Shown one piece after another: positions 1 to 8,227 of a stretch of DNA of 13,561 nucleotides (the first letter of the stretch is position 1; each line of letters begins with the position of its first letter). The notes beneath the pieces were generated by a model. That model saw only the letters and a list, made by a program, of their open reading frames with translations. It was not told where the DNA came from and made no database searches. The DNA is taken from positions 1 through 13,561 of the forward strand of contig DJPQ01000112.1 in assembly GCA_002439805.1 (NCBI GenBank), written 5' to 3'. The stretch is from Bacteroidales bacterium UBA6408 (GTDB lineage: Bacteria > Bacteroidota > Bacteroidia > Bacteroidales > UBA932). The position numbers were made by a program, and so were the translations under genes.

Positions 1-1992
1 ATGAACGCCAACCTCGCCCATTCCATGTCCAACTTTCAGGATGCCAGCGGTTCGGAGATTTCCAACGTGTGGTACACCGCCCAGTTCATGGCTCCCGTAT
101 ATCCGGTCTATCTCAAGGACATGGACGGAAACGATGTTCTTGACGAGAACGGCAACAGGCAGTATGAATATGGAACGGTGGACGACAACGGCTACGCCAA
201 CCGTGTGACGGCGCAGGGCTTCAACTCCAAGGCCGAGCTTTACAACAATAAGGCATACTACAAGCGTAACTCGGTGTCCGCAAGGTCGTTCGTGCGTTTC
301 GGCACGACCCGCAAGGATGCTCTGCTCTACGGGCTGAACTTTACTGTAAATCTCGGCGTGGACTTCACGGACTACGGGAGGACAGGCGTTGCGGACAAGT
401 ACCACGGAAACGCCGCCGATCAGGGCGGCTCAGTGAGCAAGCTGAACACGAGGACGCTGAGCTACACGCTCAACGAGCTTCTGACCTGGCAGAGAAAATT
501 CGGAGATCATTCAATTGACATTCTCGCCGGACACGAGTATTACAGGTACAATTACAATTATGCCGCAGCTGCCAAGAACGGCATCGTGGCCGGCATCGAC
601 GAACTCGGCTCGGCCGTGACGACAACCACGAACACCTCCTATTCCAACGATTACGCAATCGAGTCGGTTCTCGCCCGCGTCAATTACGGCTATGCCGACA
701 AGTACTACTTTGACGCATCGTGGCGAACCGACGGCTCTTCAAGGTTCTACAAGGACAACCGTTGGGGAAATTTCTGGTCCGTCGGCGCATCGTGGCGAAT
801 CACGAACGAGGATTTTATGTCGGGAACGTCGTCATGGCTGAACAACCTGACCGCGAAGGTCTCCTACGGCGTGCAGGGCAACGACAACCTCGGCTCCTAC
901 TACGCATGGCAGGGACGCTTCAACTACGGGTGGCCGAACGGCTCCCGTCCGGGCACCATTGCAAGCTCGATTGAGAATAAGCTTGTGACGTGGGAGAAGA
1001 ACGGGAACCTGAACACCGGAATCGAGGCGAGTCTTTTCGGAGGCCGTCTTTCCGCGACTGTGGAGTATTACAGCCGCCGCACGAGGGATATGCTTCTGAA
1101 CAACCCGCTTGCGGTTTCGTCCGGGTTCACGGGCTATGACGACAATGTCGGCTCCATGGTCAACCGAGGCTTCGAGGCTTCTTTCCGAGGGGTAATATTT
1201 GAACGGGAAAATTTCCATTGGGACGCCACCGCCATGGTCTCTCTCAACAGGAACAAGGTGACGGAGCTCACGTCTTCACAGAATGTCATAAACTACGGAA
1301 ACATGGTGATAGAGGTCGGCAAGCCGATATACACCTTCTATATGTCGAAGTCTGCCGGAGTTTCTCCTGCAACCGGAAAGCAGCTCTATTGGGCGAACTA
1401 CCGATATGCCGTTGACCCGGCTTCTGGCAATGTGACTACCGAAAAGTGCGACGAGTATGTGACTGACAATGTCGGACTGGCTTCCCTGAGCAAGTACTAT
1501 TATGGCAGCCGTCAGGCTCTGTTCTCAGGCAGTTTCTCATCTAATTTCATCATATTCAAGAATTTTGACTTTTCGTTCCTGACTACATATTCCGTTGGCG
1601 GCAAGATTCTCGACAGCCTCTACGACGGCGCGATGAACGTCACTTACGCGGGAAACAACTGGCATAAGAATCAGTTGAGGCGCTGGCAGAAGAAGGGGGA
1701 CATTACTGACGTGCCGATGGTGGAAATCGGCGGAAGTCATGCGACCGTGGGCGAATCCCTTATCGACGCATCGTATTTCGCGATAAAGAACATAACTCTC
1801 GGATACACGATACCGACAAAGGTCACTTCACGTGTGAAGATGAAGTCCTTCAGGGTATTCTTCACGGCCGACAACATCGCGCTTTTCAGTCATCTTGACG
1901 GAATGGACCCTCAGTACAACTTCGCGGGTACTGTTTCGTACACCTATTCGCCCTCGCGTGTTTTCGCCCTCGGTCTTGACATAAACTTTTAG
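1..1992 (+). CDS. susC: SusC-type TonB-dependent outer membrane receptor, 3' part (5' end outside window)
   Basis: This is the C-terminal ~663 residues of a SusC/RagA-type receptor, the outer-membrane beta barrel that imports glycan fragments with TonB energy while its SusD partner acts as a lid. Family members usually run near 1000 residues, so the signal peptide, the carboxypeptidase-like N-domain and most or all of the plug should lie left of the window. The ATG at base 1 is therefore only an in-frame codon. What is visible is barrel sequence rich in Tyr, Asn, Gly and alternating aromatic strands. It includes family-like stretches such as ASWRTDGSSRF, WGNFWSVGASWRI and KNITLGYTIP, and it ends in ...LGLDINF, a terminal Phe typical of barrels folded by the BAM machinery. 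A SusD gene starts within a few bases of the stop, which fixes the assignment. The imported substrate cannot be read from the sequence. Confidence 0.93.
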   Translation: MNANLAHSMSNFQDASGSEISNVWYTAQFMAPVYPVYLKDMDGNDVLDENGNRQYEYGTVDDNGYANRVTAQGFNSKAELYNNKAYYKRNSVSARSFVRFGTTRKDALLYGLNFTVNLGVDFTDYGRTGVADKYHGNAADQGGSVSKLNTRTLSYTLNELLTWQRKFGDHSIDILAGHEYYRYNYNYAAAAKNGIVAGIDELGSAVTTTTNTSYSNDYAIESVLARVNYGYADKYYFDASWRTDGSSRFYKDNRWGNFWSVGASWRITNEDFMSGTSSWLNNLTAKVSYGVQGNDNLGSYYAWQGRFNYGWPNGSRPGTIASSIENKLVTWEKNGNLNTGIEASLFGGRLSATVEYYSRRTRDMLLNNPLAVSSGFTGYDDNVGSMVNRGFEASFRGVIFERENFHWDATAMVSLNRNKVTELTSSQNVINYGNMVIEVGKPIYTFYMSKSAGVSPATGKQLYWANYRYAVDPASGNVTTEKCDEYVTDNVGLASLSKYYYGSRQALFSGSFSSNFIIFKNFDFSFLTTYSVGGKILDSLYDGAMNVTYAGNNWHKNQLRRWQKKGDITDVPMVEIGGSHATVGESLIDASYFAIKNITLGYTIPTKVTSRVKMKSFRVFFTADNIALFSHLDGMDPQYNFAGTVSYTYSPSRVFALGLDINF

Positions 1993-2003
1993 GAGATATG
2001 GAG

Positions 2004-3554
2004 ATGAAGAAGAAATTTATAATGATATTTGCAGCGGCATTTTCTGCCATATCATGTCAGTTGGACTTCGTTCCGACGGATTCAGGCTCCGGCGACGACC
2101 TGATGAAGAATGCGTCGTCGGCCATATCCACGATAGACGGAATCTACCGGAGCATGTGGACCGCAGGCTGGTCAACGGGAGGAAATTCCCATCAGTGCTT
2201 CGGCATATCGGCATACAACCTCGCGCTTGAGTCCATGGGGGACGACTTTATAATGCAGAGTGCGGGCAGCGGCTGGTTCTGGTATGACCACTGCTACAAC
2301 ATCAAGGCATATTATATGTCCGATTCGTTTCGTTCCTACGATGTCTGGTACGCGAACTACACTTGGATTTCGAACGCCAACTATGTGCTTGCCGCAAAGA
2401 ATACCATGGCGGGTTCGGATGTAGATAAAAGCTATGTCTTCGGCAGCGCGTATGCAATCAGGGGACTGTCCTATTTCAATCTTGCCAACTGGTACGCAAG
2501 GCCGCCGTACAGCGCCATGCAGGATAAGTACAGGTGGGACGATCCGGGCCTCCCGATTTATACGGAACCGACCGACAAGGGGTTTGTGGGAAAGAAACGC
2601 GAGAATCTTCGTACGGTTTTCAAGCAGATTAACGATGACCTCGACTCCGCTATAGTCTTTCTCGGGAGAGGTGAGAAATCCGTCCTTGCCGGAGGCAAGT
2701 CGCACATAAGCCTGAACGTGGCGCGGGCTCTGAAAGTGCGCGTGGCCCTTGCGACGGGAGACTGGCAGACCGCGCTTGACAATGCCGAGCTCGTGATAAA
2801 GTCGGAAGAATATGAAATCGGCGGAGAAAGTGAACTCATGGGCGGAATGAACAGCATCTCCGCGTCCAATGTCATGTGGGGAGCCGGAATAGAGAACACC
2901 GAACAGTCCGGTGCATACGCCGGTTTCTTCACCCACATGGACAACACGGACGGGGCATATGCCGAGTCGGCGCCGAAGCTGATAAGCTCAAACATCTACA
3001 AGAAGATGGAGCCGGATGACATCCGCAGAAGGTGGTGGAATCCGGACAATGAGGATTCTCCGTACATATCGGAGAAATTCCGGTTCTCGAATGTGGCCTC
3101 ATGGCTCGGCGACTACATCTACATGAGGGTCGAGGAGATGTACTTTGACGCTGCGGAAGCCGCACTTAGGCTCGGCGACGCCGACAAGGCCGTGGAGTAT
3201 GTGAATGCCGTCATGTCAAAGCGCTCGACGAGCTACGATGCGGGCAGATATACCGCCTCGACCTATCTCGGCGCGACGAGCGTCACCTGGACGGGTTCTC
3301 TTCTGGAGAACATACTCATCCAGAAGCGGATTGAACTATGGGGCGAGTTCGGACGTCTGATTGACATCAGGCGTCTCGGTCAGGGCATCGACAGGAAGTC
3401 TGCCGACGGCTTCGCGGACGAGTGCCTTACGACGATGTCGAGAAACGGCGTCAATCTCAACAATCCTGACACATACGACTGGGTGATGACAATCCCTCAG
3501 GACGAGATTAACAACAATCCGAACATTAACGAGGAAGATCAGAATCCTTTATAG
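2004..3554 (+). CDS. susD: SusD/RagB-type nutrient-binding outer membrane lipoprotein
   Basis: This is the surface lipoprotein partner of the preceding SusC receptor. It should bind glycan and close over the barrel. The N-terminus MKKKFIMIF...SAISC is a lipoprotein signal with the lipidated Cys at residue 18. Family landmarks appear in order: the TPR-like helix SAYAIRGLSYFNLANWYA, the helix YMRVEEMYFDAAEAALRLGD, the segment IQKRIELWGEFGRLIDIRRL, and the end IPQDEINNNPNINEEDQNP, equivalent to the usual IPQ-E-NPN-QN ending. Its 516 residues are normal for the family. Two ATGs are possible. ATG 1998 lies only two bases after the AGGAG at 1991-1995, while ATG 2004 is eight bases away and gives a compact signal peptide, so I chose 2004. 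The ribosome-binding site overlaps the susC stop, implying coupled translation. Confidence 0.93.
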   Translation: MKKKFIMIFAAAFSAISCQLDFVPTDSGSGDDLMKNASSAISTIDGIYRSMWTAGWSTGGNSHQCFGISAYNLALESMGDDFIMQSAGSGWFWYDHCYNIKAYYMSDSFRSYDVWYANYTWISNANYVLAAKNTMAGSDVDKSYVFGSAYAIRGLSYFNLANWYARPPYSAMQDKYRWDDPGLPIYTEPTDKGFVGKKRENLRTVFKQINDDLDSAIVFLGRGEKSVLAGGKSHISLNVARALKVRVALATGDWQTALDNAELVIKSEEYEIGGESELMGGMNSISASNVMWGAGIENTEQSGAYAGFFTHMDNTDGAYAESAPKLISSNIYKKMEPDDIRRRWWNPDNEDSPYISEKFRFSNVASWLGDYIYMRVEEMYFDAAEAALRLGDADKAVEYVNAVMSKRSTSYDAGRYTASTYLGATSVTWTGSLLENILIQKRIELWGEFGRLIDIRRLGQGIDRKSADGFADECLTTMSRNGVNLNNPDTYDWVMTIPQDEINNNPNINEEDQNPL

Positions 3555-3574
3555 TAAATAAGGAGGATATACAG

Positions 3575-5608
3575 ATGAAACTAAATATCAGAACAATATT
3601 GCTTTCCGTTATCGCGGCCGCCGCTTTCAGTTCGTGTTCTCAGGAACAGCTGGGAGTCATCGTGACGCCGAACGATGACGACAACCGTGAGATACATTTT
3701 CTCCAGAGCAGCGTCACAAAGGAATTCCCGCAGGACACCAAGACCGGCGTCATAGCCGTGACTCTTGCAAGAAACGGCAATAAGGGAACCTACAAGGTCA
3801 TACTCAAGAGCAGCGGCAAGAATGCGGGACTGTTCTCAGTGAAGGACACTGTGATTATTCCGGACGGACACTACAGTGTTGATGTCCCGGTTAAGGTTGA
3901 TATGTCCGGCGTGATGCTCGGGTCCACCGTGAAGACTTCGCTCTATATCGCAGGACGGGACTGCGAACTCGGAGAGGATTCTGCCTACATAAGCCAGTAC
4001 GAGGATTTTCTTGATGTGAGCGCCTCATACCAGCTGGAGTGGGAGCCTTACATGAGAAAGACCGAGTCCGGCGAGACGGTGCAGCAGACTGCTACCTATC
4101 AGTTCAACCTGTTCTACAGCGGATGGCAGAGCGGCATCCCTGTCGAAATAGCAAAGGGGACGGACAACATCTTCCGTCTGGTCGATTGGGCGGAGACCTG
4201 TAATTTCATGTTTAAGGTGGATTGGGATAAGAAGACAGTTACGGTCCCGGCGCAGTCAATCGGCTATTATGAGGAAAGTCTCGGAACATATGTCTATGTT
4301 TCCGATGTCGCCGAGTATCTGGGCGACTCAAGCATGTACGACTACTACCCGTGCACATGGGACGGGGAACGTTCATTCAGCCTGAGCCTTGTTTACTACT
4401 ATGACGGCACTGATTATGTTGCTGGCTATGATAAGGTTGAAACGCTCACCTTTGCCGGAGACCACGACACCGATCCTTCCGTCTCCGCCACATACAAGGG
4501 CGCCGGAAAGTTCAGCTTCGAATACAACGACTATGTGAAGCTTTGTCGCGCTGTTGTAGTGGAAGGCGACATCAGCTCTGACGAGAACAGGATTAAGGAG
4601 ATTTCAAACAGCATCTGTCTCGGACAGGCCGAGAATGTCCGCGAGTTTTCGGACAAGGAACAGGTCTGGACGCCTGAAAGTGCGCTCAACACGCTTGTCG
4701 TCGTTCCGTTCGACGAGGCCGGGAAGCCCGGGGCGGCGGCAGCCGTGCGCTTCACCTACGATCCGGACGGCAAGTTCCTGCCGAGCGTCCTTGAATGCGT
4801 CCTCGCACCGCATCCTTCCGATCCTTACACCACGGTGAAATGGGATTTCAAGACTTCCAATATGGCTTCCGCAAGGTTCGTGATGCTTCCGAAGGAAGTC
4901 CTGGACTATTATAAGAAGCAATACGATATGGACCTGATTTTCAGCGCGGCCGGAGGAACCTTCCCCGCCGACAAGATTGCGGAGGCGAACAGCGCGGACG
5001 GAATGCATATCGTGTGGGATGTGGAAGAAGGCAGTGAGTACAGCATACTTGTCGAGGTCAAGAACTCCTGGGGAGACACTCTGACGGTGGAGACGTCCGC
5101 CAAGATGCAGACTCGTGCGGACAAATTTGAGGACAAGTCCATTGATGATTTTGTCGGAATGTATCTGATGAGCGCGACGGTCACGACCAAGTCCTACGAC
5201 GGCAGCAGCTCATCGGAGTCTGAGGCTTTCCGTGTCGATGTAGTCAAGACCGGACGCAACACGGTTTCAATTAAGGGGCTGAGCAATGATTCAACATATT
5301 CTCCGGAGATTAAGGGGACATATATTCCCGAGAAACATTGCATCCGTGTCGAGACGCAGAATCTCGGCGAGTACAGCTACATGACGGTGGTCTTCGGATT
5401 TGTCAGCGATTTGTGGACGGCGGTACGTGACGGAAAATCGAGCCTTGAATTCGGCTTTTGCGATGACGGGTATGTTCACTGGCGGGCTTCCGAAGGGTCT
5501 GAAAAGAAGGTGAACGGCTATAAGTTCATGCTTATGGACGGATCTTCATATTCAGGCTATGACGTTGCCTATAAGACTTATTCGAATCTTCTGATGGTGA
5601 AGATGTAG
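3575..5608 (+). CDS. large surface lipoprotein in SusE/surface-glycan-binding position
   Basis: This is a 677-residue lipoprotein with signal MKLNIRTILL...AFSSC and the lipidated Cys at residue 21. It starts 20 bases after susD with a strong AAGGAGG at 3560-3566. I see no catalytic motif. Residues ~38-130 look like a Calx-beta/Ig-type sandwich, with strands alternating around VTLARNGNKGTYKV and IPDGHYSVDVPVKV. Residues ~150-310 are an aromatic-rich beta region with FKVDWDKKTVTVPAQSIG, a pattern I associate with Bacteroidales SusE/F-like outer surface proteins. Residues ~330-510 read as fibronectin-III-like strands. The last ~160 residues form another beta domain opening with DDFVGMYLMSATV. 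Order directly after susCD suggests a surface glycan-binding protein that presents ligand to the SusCD pair. That role is inferred from position and architecture, not from a recognised binding site. It is an all-beta cell-surface protein, and its exact family is not identified. Confidence 0.8.
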   Translation: MKLNIRTILLSVIAAAAFSSCSQEQLGVIVTPNDDDNREIHFLQSSVTKEFPQDTKTGVIAVTLARNGNKGTYKVILKSSGKNAGLFSVKDTVIIPDGHYSVDVPVKVDMSGVMLGSTVKTSLYIAGRDCELGEDSAYISQYEDFLDVSASYQLEWEPYMRKTESGETVQQTATYQFNLFYSGWQSGIPVEIAKGTDNIFRLVDWAETCNFMFKVDWDKKTVTVPAQSIGYYEESLGTYVYVSDVAEYLGDSSMYDYYPCTWDGERSFSLSLVYYYDGTDYVAGYDKVETLTFAGDHDTDPSVSATYKGAGKFSFEYNDYVKLCRAVVVEGDISSDENRIKEISNSICLGQAENVREFSDKEQVWTPESALNTLVVVPFDEAGKPGAAAAVRFTYDPDGKFLPSVLECVLAPHPSDPYTTVKWDFKTSNMASARFVMLPKEVLDYYKKQYDMDLIFSAAGGTFPADKIAEANSADGMHIVWDVEEGSEYSILVEVKNSWGDTLTVETSAKMQTRADKFEDKSIDDFVGMYLMSATVTTKSYDGSSSSESEAFRVDVVKTGRNTVSIKGLSNDSTYSPEIKGTYIPEKHCIRVETQNLGEYSYMTVVFGFVSDLWTAVRDGKSSLEFGFCDDGYVHWRASEGSEKKVNGYKFMLMDGSSYSGYDVAYKTYSNLLMVKM

Positions 5609-5656
5609 ATTTCTTTCTGCAAGCGGATTTTATGATACAATTATAGGGAAACTGTT

Positions 5657-7375
5657 ATGTATGGAAAATTTATTGCACTGCTGGCGGTTGTGGCATCAGC
5701 AGTGGCGTGCACTGACACGGATGGAAGTGTTGTGACGGATGTCATTCTCGACAAGAATGAGGTGAAGATAGTAAAGGGCTCGACGGTTCAGCTGAACGCC
5801 GATGTTCTTCCTGAGACGGCATTGGACAGGACCGTGACATGGTCGAGCGACAATCAGGCGGTGGCTTTTGTTGATCAGACCGGTCTTGTCGAGGCAATTG
5901 CCCCCGGTACGGCGAACATCTCCGCCGAGGCAGGCGGAAAGACGGCAGTCTGTGAGGTCACTGTGTCAGCCGTTCCGGTGGAGTCTGTCCTCATAACCAA
6001 CGGTGACGAGGAAGGCACGCAGTTGAGCGTCGCCGAGATTCAGAGGACGAACACTCTTCAGCTTACGGTCGTAGTCACACCTGCCGAGGTGCTCGGCGCC
6101 GAATATACTGCAATCTGGAAGAGCAGTGACGAGAAGGTAGCGACAGTCGATGACAAAGGTCTTGTAACCGCTGTTGCAAAGAGCGGCGAGTCATTGATTA
6201 CTGTTACGGTGGGGGACAAGACAGCCGATTGTAAGGTGACTGCCTTGCCAAGGTCTATTGACTTCCTGATGGCAAACGAGGCATCCAAGTCATTGAAAAT
6301 CGGTGAGACCTGGCAGATGGAAATTTCCGGAAGCCCTGCGGACAATGACGACACTGTGTCGTGGGCAAGTTCAAATGAGTCCGTTGCCACAGTCAGCAAC
6401 GGACTCGTGACGGCGGTAGGAAAGGGAAATGTGAAAATCACCGCGAAGTCGACGCTTTCACCGAAGGCTCATTATGCGGAATGCGACCTTATGGTGTATG
6501 GGGATGAGGTTGCGCTCGACATGAAATTTGTCACCATTCCGGCCGGGGAGTTCTGGATGGGAAGTCCGGATGGGAAGTCCGAACTCCCTAAGGAACCGAA
6601 CAGACTCCATAACGAGACCCGTCATAAGGTCACGATTACAAAATCGTTCCAGATAGGGGTTTATGAGGTAACAAATGCTCAATATGCAAAATTCCTCAAC
6701 GAGACCGGCGTGAAAGATGACGGCAAGTCTTCCACGACAAAGACCGAGCTTCTCTATGAGAGCTCCGGTTCATGCGATTGGGGACTTCACTATGATTCCG
6801 ACGCGCAGAAATGGATTCCGGTTCCGGGATATGACAATTATCCCGTGATATTTGTCAACTGGTACGGAGCCTCTGAATTTGCAGAGTGGGCAGGCGGAAC
6901 CCTGCCGACAGAGGCTCAATGGGAATATGCCTGCCGTGGAGGAAAGGATGACCTCCCGTTCGGAATCGGAGATGGGAAGCATCTGGACGGCACAATGGCA
7001 AATTATCAGTGCACTAAGATTTATGATTACGATAAAGGCGGGTCAATCCAAAGTGACAGCGATGCGAAGCCTTTGTATAAGACTTGTGAGGTAGGCTCGT
7101 ACCAACCCAATGCCTATGGTCTGTATGACATGCACGGAAACGTATGCGAGTGGTGTTCCGACTATTTTGTTTATGACCTGGGCCCTGATGCTGACATTGA
7201 TCCGGCGGGTCCTGATACATCGCAAGATGGTTTTAGAGTAGTGAAAGGGGGAAATTGGTATTTGTCTTCGATACAGTGCCGCTCTGCCGCACGCGAGGGA
7301 TGTTCCCCGGCAGCGACAGCGACAACGGAAGTGGGTTCGAGATATGGCTTCCGCATCGTGAAGCCGGTTGAGTAA
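5657..7375 (+). CDS. lipoprotein with three Big2 Ig-like repeats and a C-terminal FGE/SUMF1-fold domain
   Basis: This 572-residue lipoprotein has signal MYGKFIALLA...SAVAC with the lipidated Cys at 18. Three bacterial Ig-like group 2 repeats follow at about 24-103, 107-195 and 198-281. Each carries the hallmark W-S-S-x-x-x-x-V-A-x-V then G-L-V-x-A-x-x-x-G order. Residues ~290-571 are a formylglycine-generating-enzyme-like (FGE/SUMF1) domain: FWMGSPDG, YEVTNAQYAKFLNETG, NWYGASEFAEWAGGTLPTEA, GLYDMHGNVCEWCSDYF, VVKGGNWY, CRSAAR and a closing YGFRIVK. Aligned without gaps on the final AAR from my memory of human FGE, the two catalytic cysteine positions (336, 341) are both Ser here. I therefore infer a fold used for structure, binding or another chemistry rather than sulfatase activation. 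It lies 48 bases after the preceding lipoprotein and is the last gene of the operon. The ribosome-binding site is weak (AGGG near 5644). Confidence 0.87.
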   Translation: MYGKFIALLAVVASAVACTDTDGSVVTDVILDKNEVKIVKGSTVQLNADVLPETALDRTVTWSSDNQAVAFVDQTGLVEAIAPGTANISAEAGGKTAVCEVTVSAVPVESVLITNGDEEGTQLSVAEIQRTNTLQLTVVVTPAEVLGAEYTAIWKSSDEKVATVDDKGLVTAVAKSGESLITVTVGDKTADCKVTALPRSIDFLMANEASKSLKIGETWQMEISGSPADNDDTVSWASSNESVATVSNGLVTAVGKGNVKITAKSTLSPKAHYAECDLMVYGDEVALDMKFVTIPAGEFWMGSPDGKSELPKEPNRLHNETRHKVTITKSFQIGVYEVTNAQYAKFLNETGVKDDGKSSTTKTELLYESSGSCDWGLHYDSDAQKWIPVPGYDNYPVIFVNWYGASEFAEWAGGTLPTEAQWEYACRGGKDDLPFGIGDGKHLDGTMANYQCTKIYDYDKGGSIQSDSDAKPLYKTCEVGSYQPNAYGLYDMHGNVCEWCSDYFVYDLGPDADIDPAGPDTSQDGFRVVKGGNWYLSSIQCRSAAREGCSPAATATTEVGSRYGFRIVKPVE

Positions 7376-7379
7376 TTCG

Positions 7380-7439
7380 CTGTCATTTCGGGCAGTTTCA
7401 CTGTCATCTCAAGCGAAGCTACTGTCATTTCGAGCGAAG
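7380..7439. repeat. three degenerate tandem copies of a CTGTCATTTCGAGCGAAG-type repeat
   Basis: Three related units start at 7380, 7401 and 7422, an exact 21-base period. Each opens with CTGTCAT(T/C)TC. The first decays after TCGGGCAG, while the second and third continue AAGCGAAG and GAGCGAAG. The third runs on into GCGAGAAATCT. The wording resembles the intergenic GTCATT-CGAGCG-AGCGAGAAATCT elements I associate with Bacteroidetes genomes. That family link is from memory and was not searched here. Confidence 0.55.
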
Positions 7440-7487
7440 CGAGAAATCTTTGTGCAGGCTAGATTCTGCCGAAGTTTTCTCGCTTCG
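7435..7487. terminator. inverted repeat between convergent genes, candidate two-way terminator
   Basis: CGAAGCGAGAAA at 7435-7446 is perfectly complementary to TTTCTCGCTTCG at 7476-7487, a 12-bp stem with a 29-base loop. The loop holds a smaller pairing, GCAG (7454-7457) with CTGC (7466-7469). The + strand operon ends at 7375 and recO ends at 7502 on the other strand, so a two-way stop is expected here. There is no clean U-tract on either side, so the terminator role is inferred. Confidence 0.45.
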
Positions 7488-7501
7488 GTGTTTTGATGCT
7501 T

Positions 7502-8227
7502 TCAGAACAAGTCCTTCAGGACGGCGGCGGAGCGGATGTGAAGGGGGTATTCGAGGTGGGTCTCTATGTAGGAGAGGAAGGACTCGATGAGGGATGAGCG
7601 GACGGCGCCGGTCATGGGGACGAGCATCGCCTCCTCGAATGGCAGGCGCATCAGGCTTCCGGCGAGGGCGGCGTTGTCGGCGCTGACGAACGGCGCGATG
7701 TCCTGAAACTCCGGGCGGAAGCCGAGGGCGGAGGTCAGCTCGAGGAGGAAGAGCAGATGGAAGTTGCTGAAGTTGCCGTCCATGGCATCAAGAAGGAGGA
7801 TTTTCCTGACGCACCAGTCGTAGAGTCCCTCCTCGTTCGCCCCCTCGCGCAGGGCGCGGAACAGAACCTCGGCCATGAACATGGAGATGCTTGCCTTGTA
7901 GAGATTGCCCCTGAGCCCGCTGAGCGGATATGAGGCGGAGAGGGAACTGACCGTCATCATCGCTGAGCCTGAGGAAGGACCGGCCATGACCTCCGCCTCG
8001 ATTATGTTCAGCGGACTCACGAGACCCGTCACCGCCGCCCGTGCCCCGCCTTTGCGCGAGGCGTGTCCGCCACCTCCGGCGACAGCCGATGCCGCCGAGA
8101 CAGAGCGCAGGAACAGACTTCTGCGGCCGTATTCCCGGCTTAGGGTGTGCAGCACGAGGGAATTGTCCCCATATTTCGTCGAATGGAGAAGAATGAACTC
8201 AATCGGCTGCCTGCTGCCCCGTGTCAT
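7502..8227 (-). CDS. recO: RecO DNA repair/recombination mediator
   Basis: RecO, with RecR and RecF, loads RecA onto SSB-coated single-stranded DNA in recombinational repair. The N-terminal OB-fold signature is visible as IEFILLHSTKYGDNSLVLHTLSREYGR. A Pro-Leu segment (VSPLNIIEAEV) follows, then the helical C-terminal domain with LRGNLYKASISMFMAEVLFRAL and FHLLFLLELTSALGFRPEF. The length, 241 residues, is normal. The four-Cys zinc site found in many RecO proteins is absent: the protein has a single Cys. I believe this loss is common in Bacteroidetes RecO. A Gly/Ala-rich insertion lies near residues 44-66. The only ATG compatible with the OB-fold start is at 8227, which places its first 29 bases inside the methyltransferase gene, in a different frame. 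A longer reading from TTG 8284 adds nothing conserved. Confidence 0.87.
   Translation of the reverse strand: MTRGSRQPIEFILLHSTKYGDNSLVLHTLSREYGRRSLFLRSVSAASAVAGGGGHASRKGGARAAVTGLVSPLNIIEAEVMAGPSSGSAMMTVSSLSASYPLSGLRGNLYKASISMFMAEVLFRALREGANEEGLYDWCVRKILLLDAMDGNFSNFHLLFLLELTSALGFRPEFQDIAPFVSADNAALAGSLMRLPFEEAMLVPMTGAVRSSLIESFLSYIETHLEYPLHIRSAAVLKDLF

Noticed and set aside
1..3. ATG at base 1 as the true start of the receptor gene
   Set aside because: The protein begins in barrel sequence with no signal peptide, N-domain or plug. The start lies outside the window.
2172..2936. 254-residue open frame on the - strand inside susD
   Set aside because: It lies wholly antisense to a well-supported SusD gene and shows no motif or ribosome-binding site.
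5609..5656. Separate promoter or terminator between the two last lipoprotein genes
   Set aside because: The 48-base gap has neither a TAnnTTTG motif nor a stable hairpin, so I treat the genes as one transcription unit.
7380..7439. CRISPR-like array
   Set aside because: Only three imperfect units with almost no spacer between them and no cas gene nearby.
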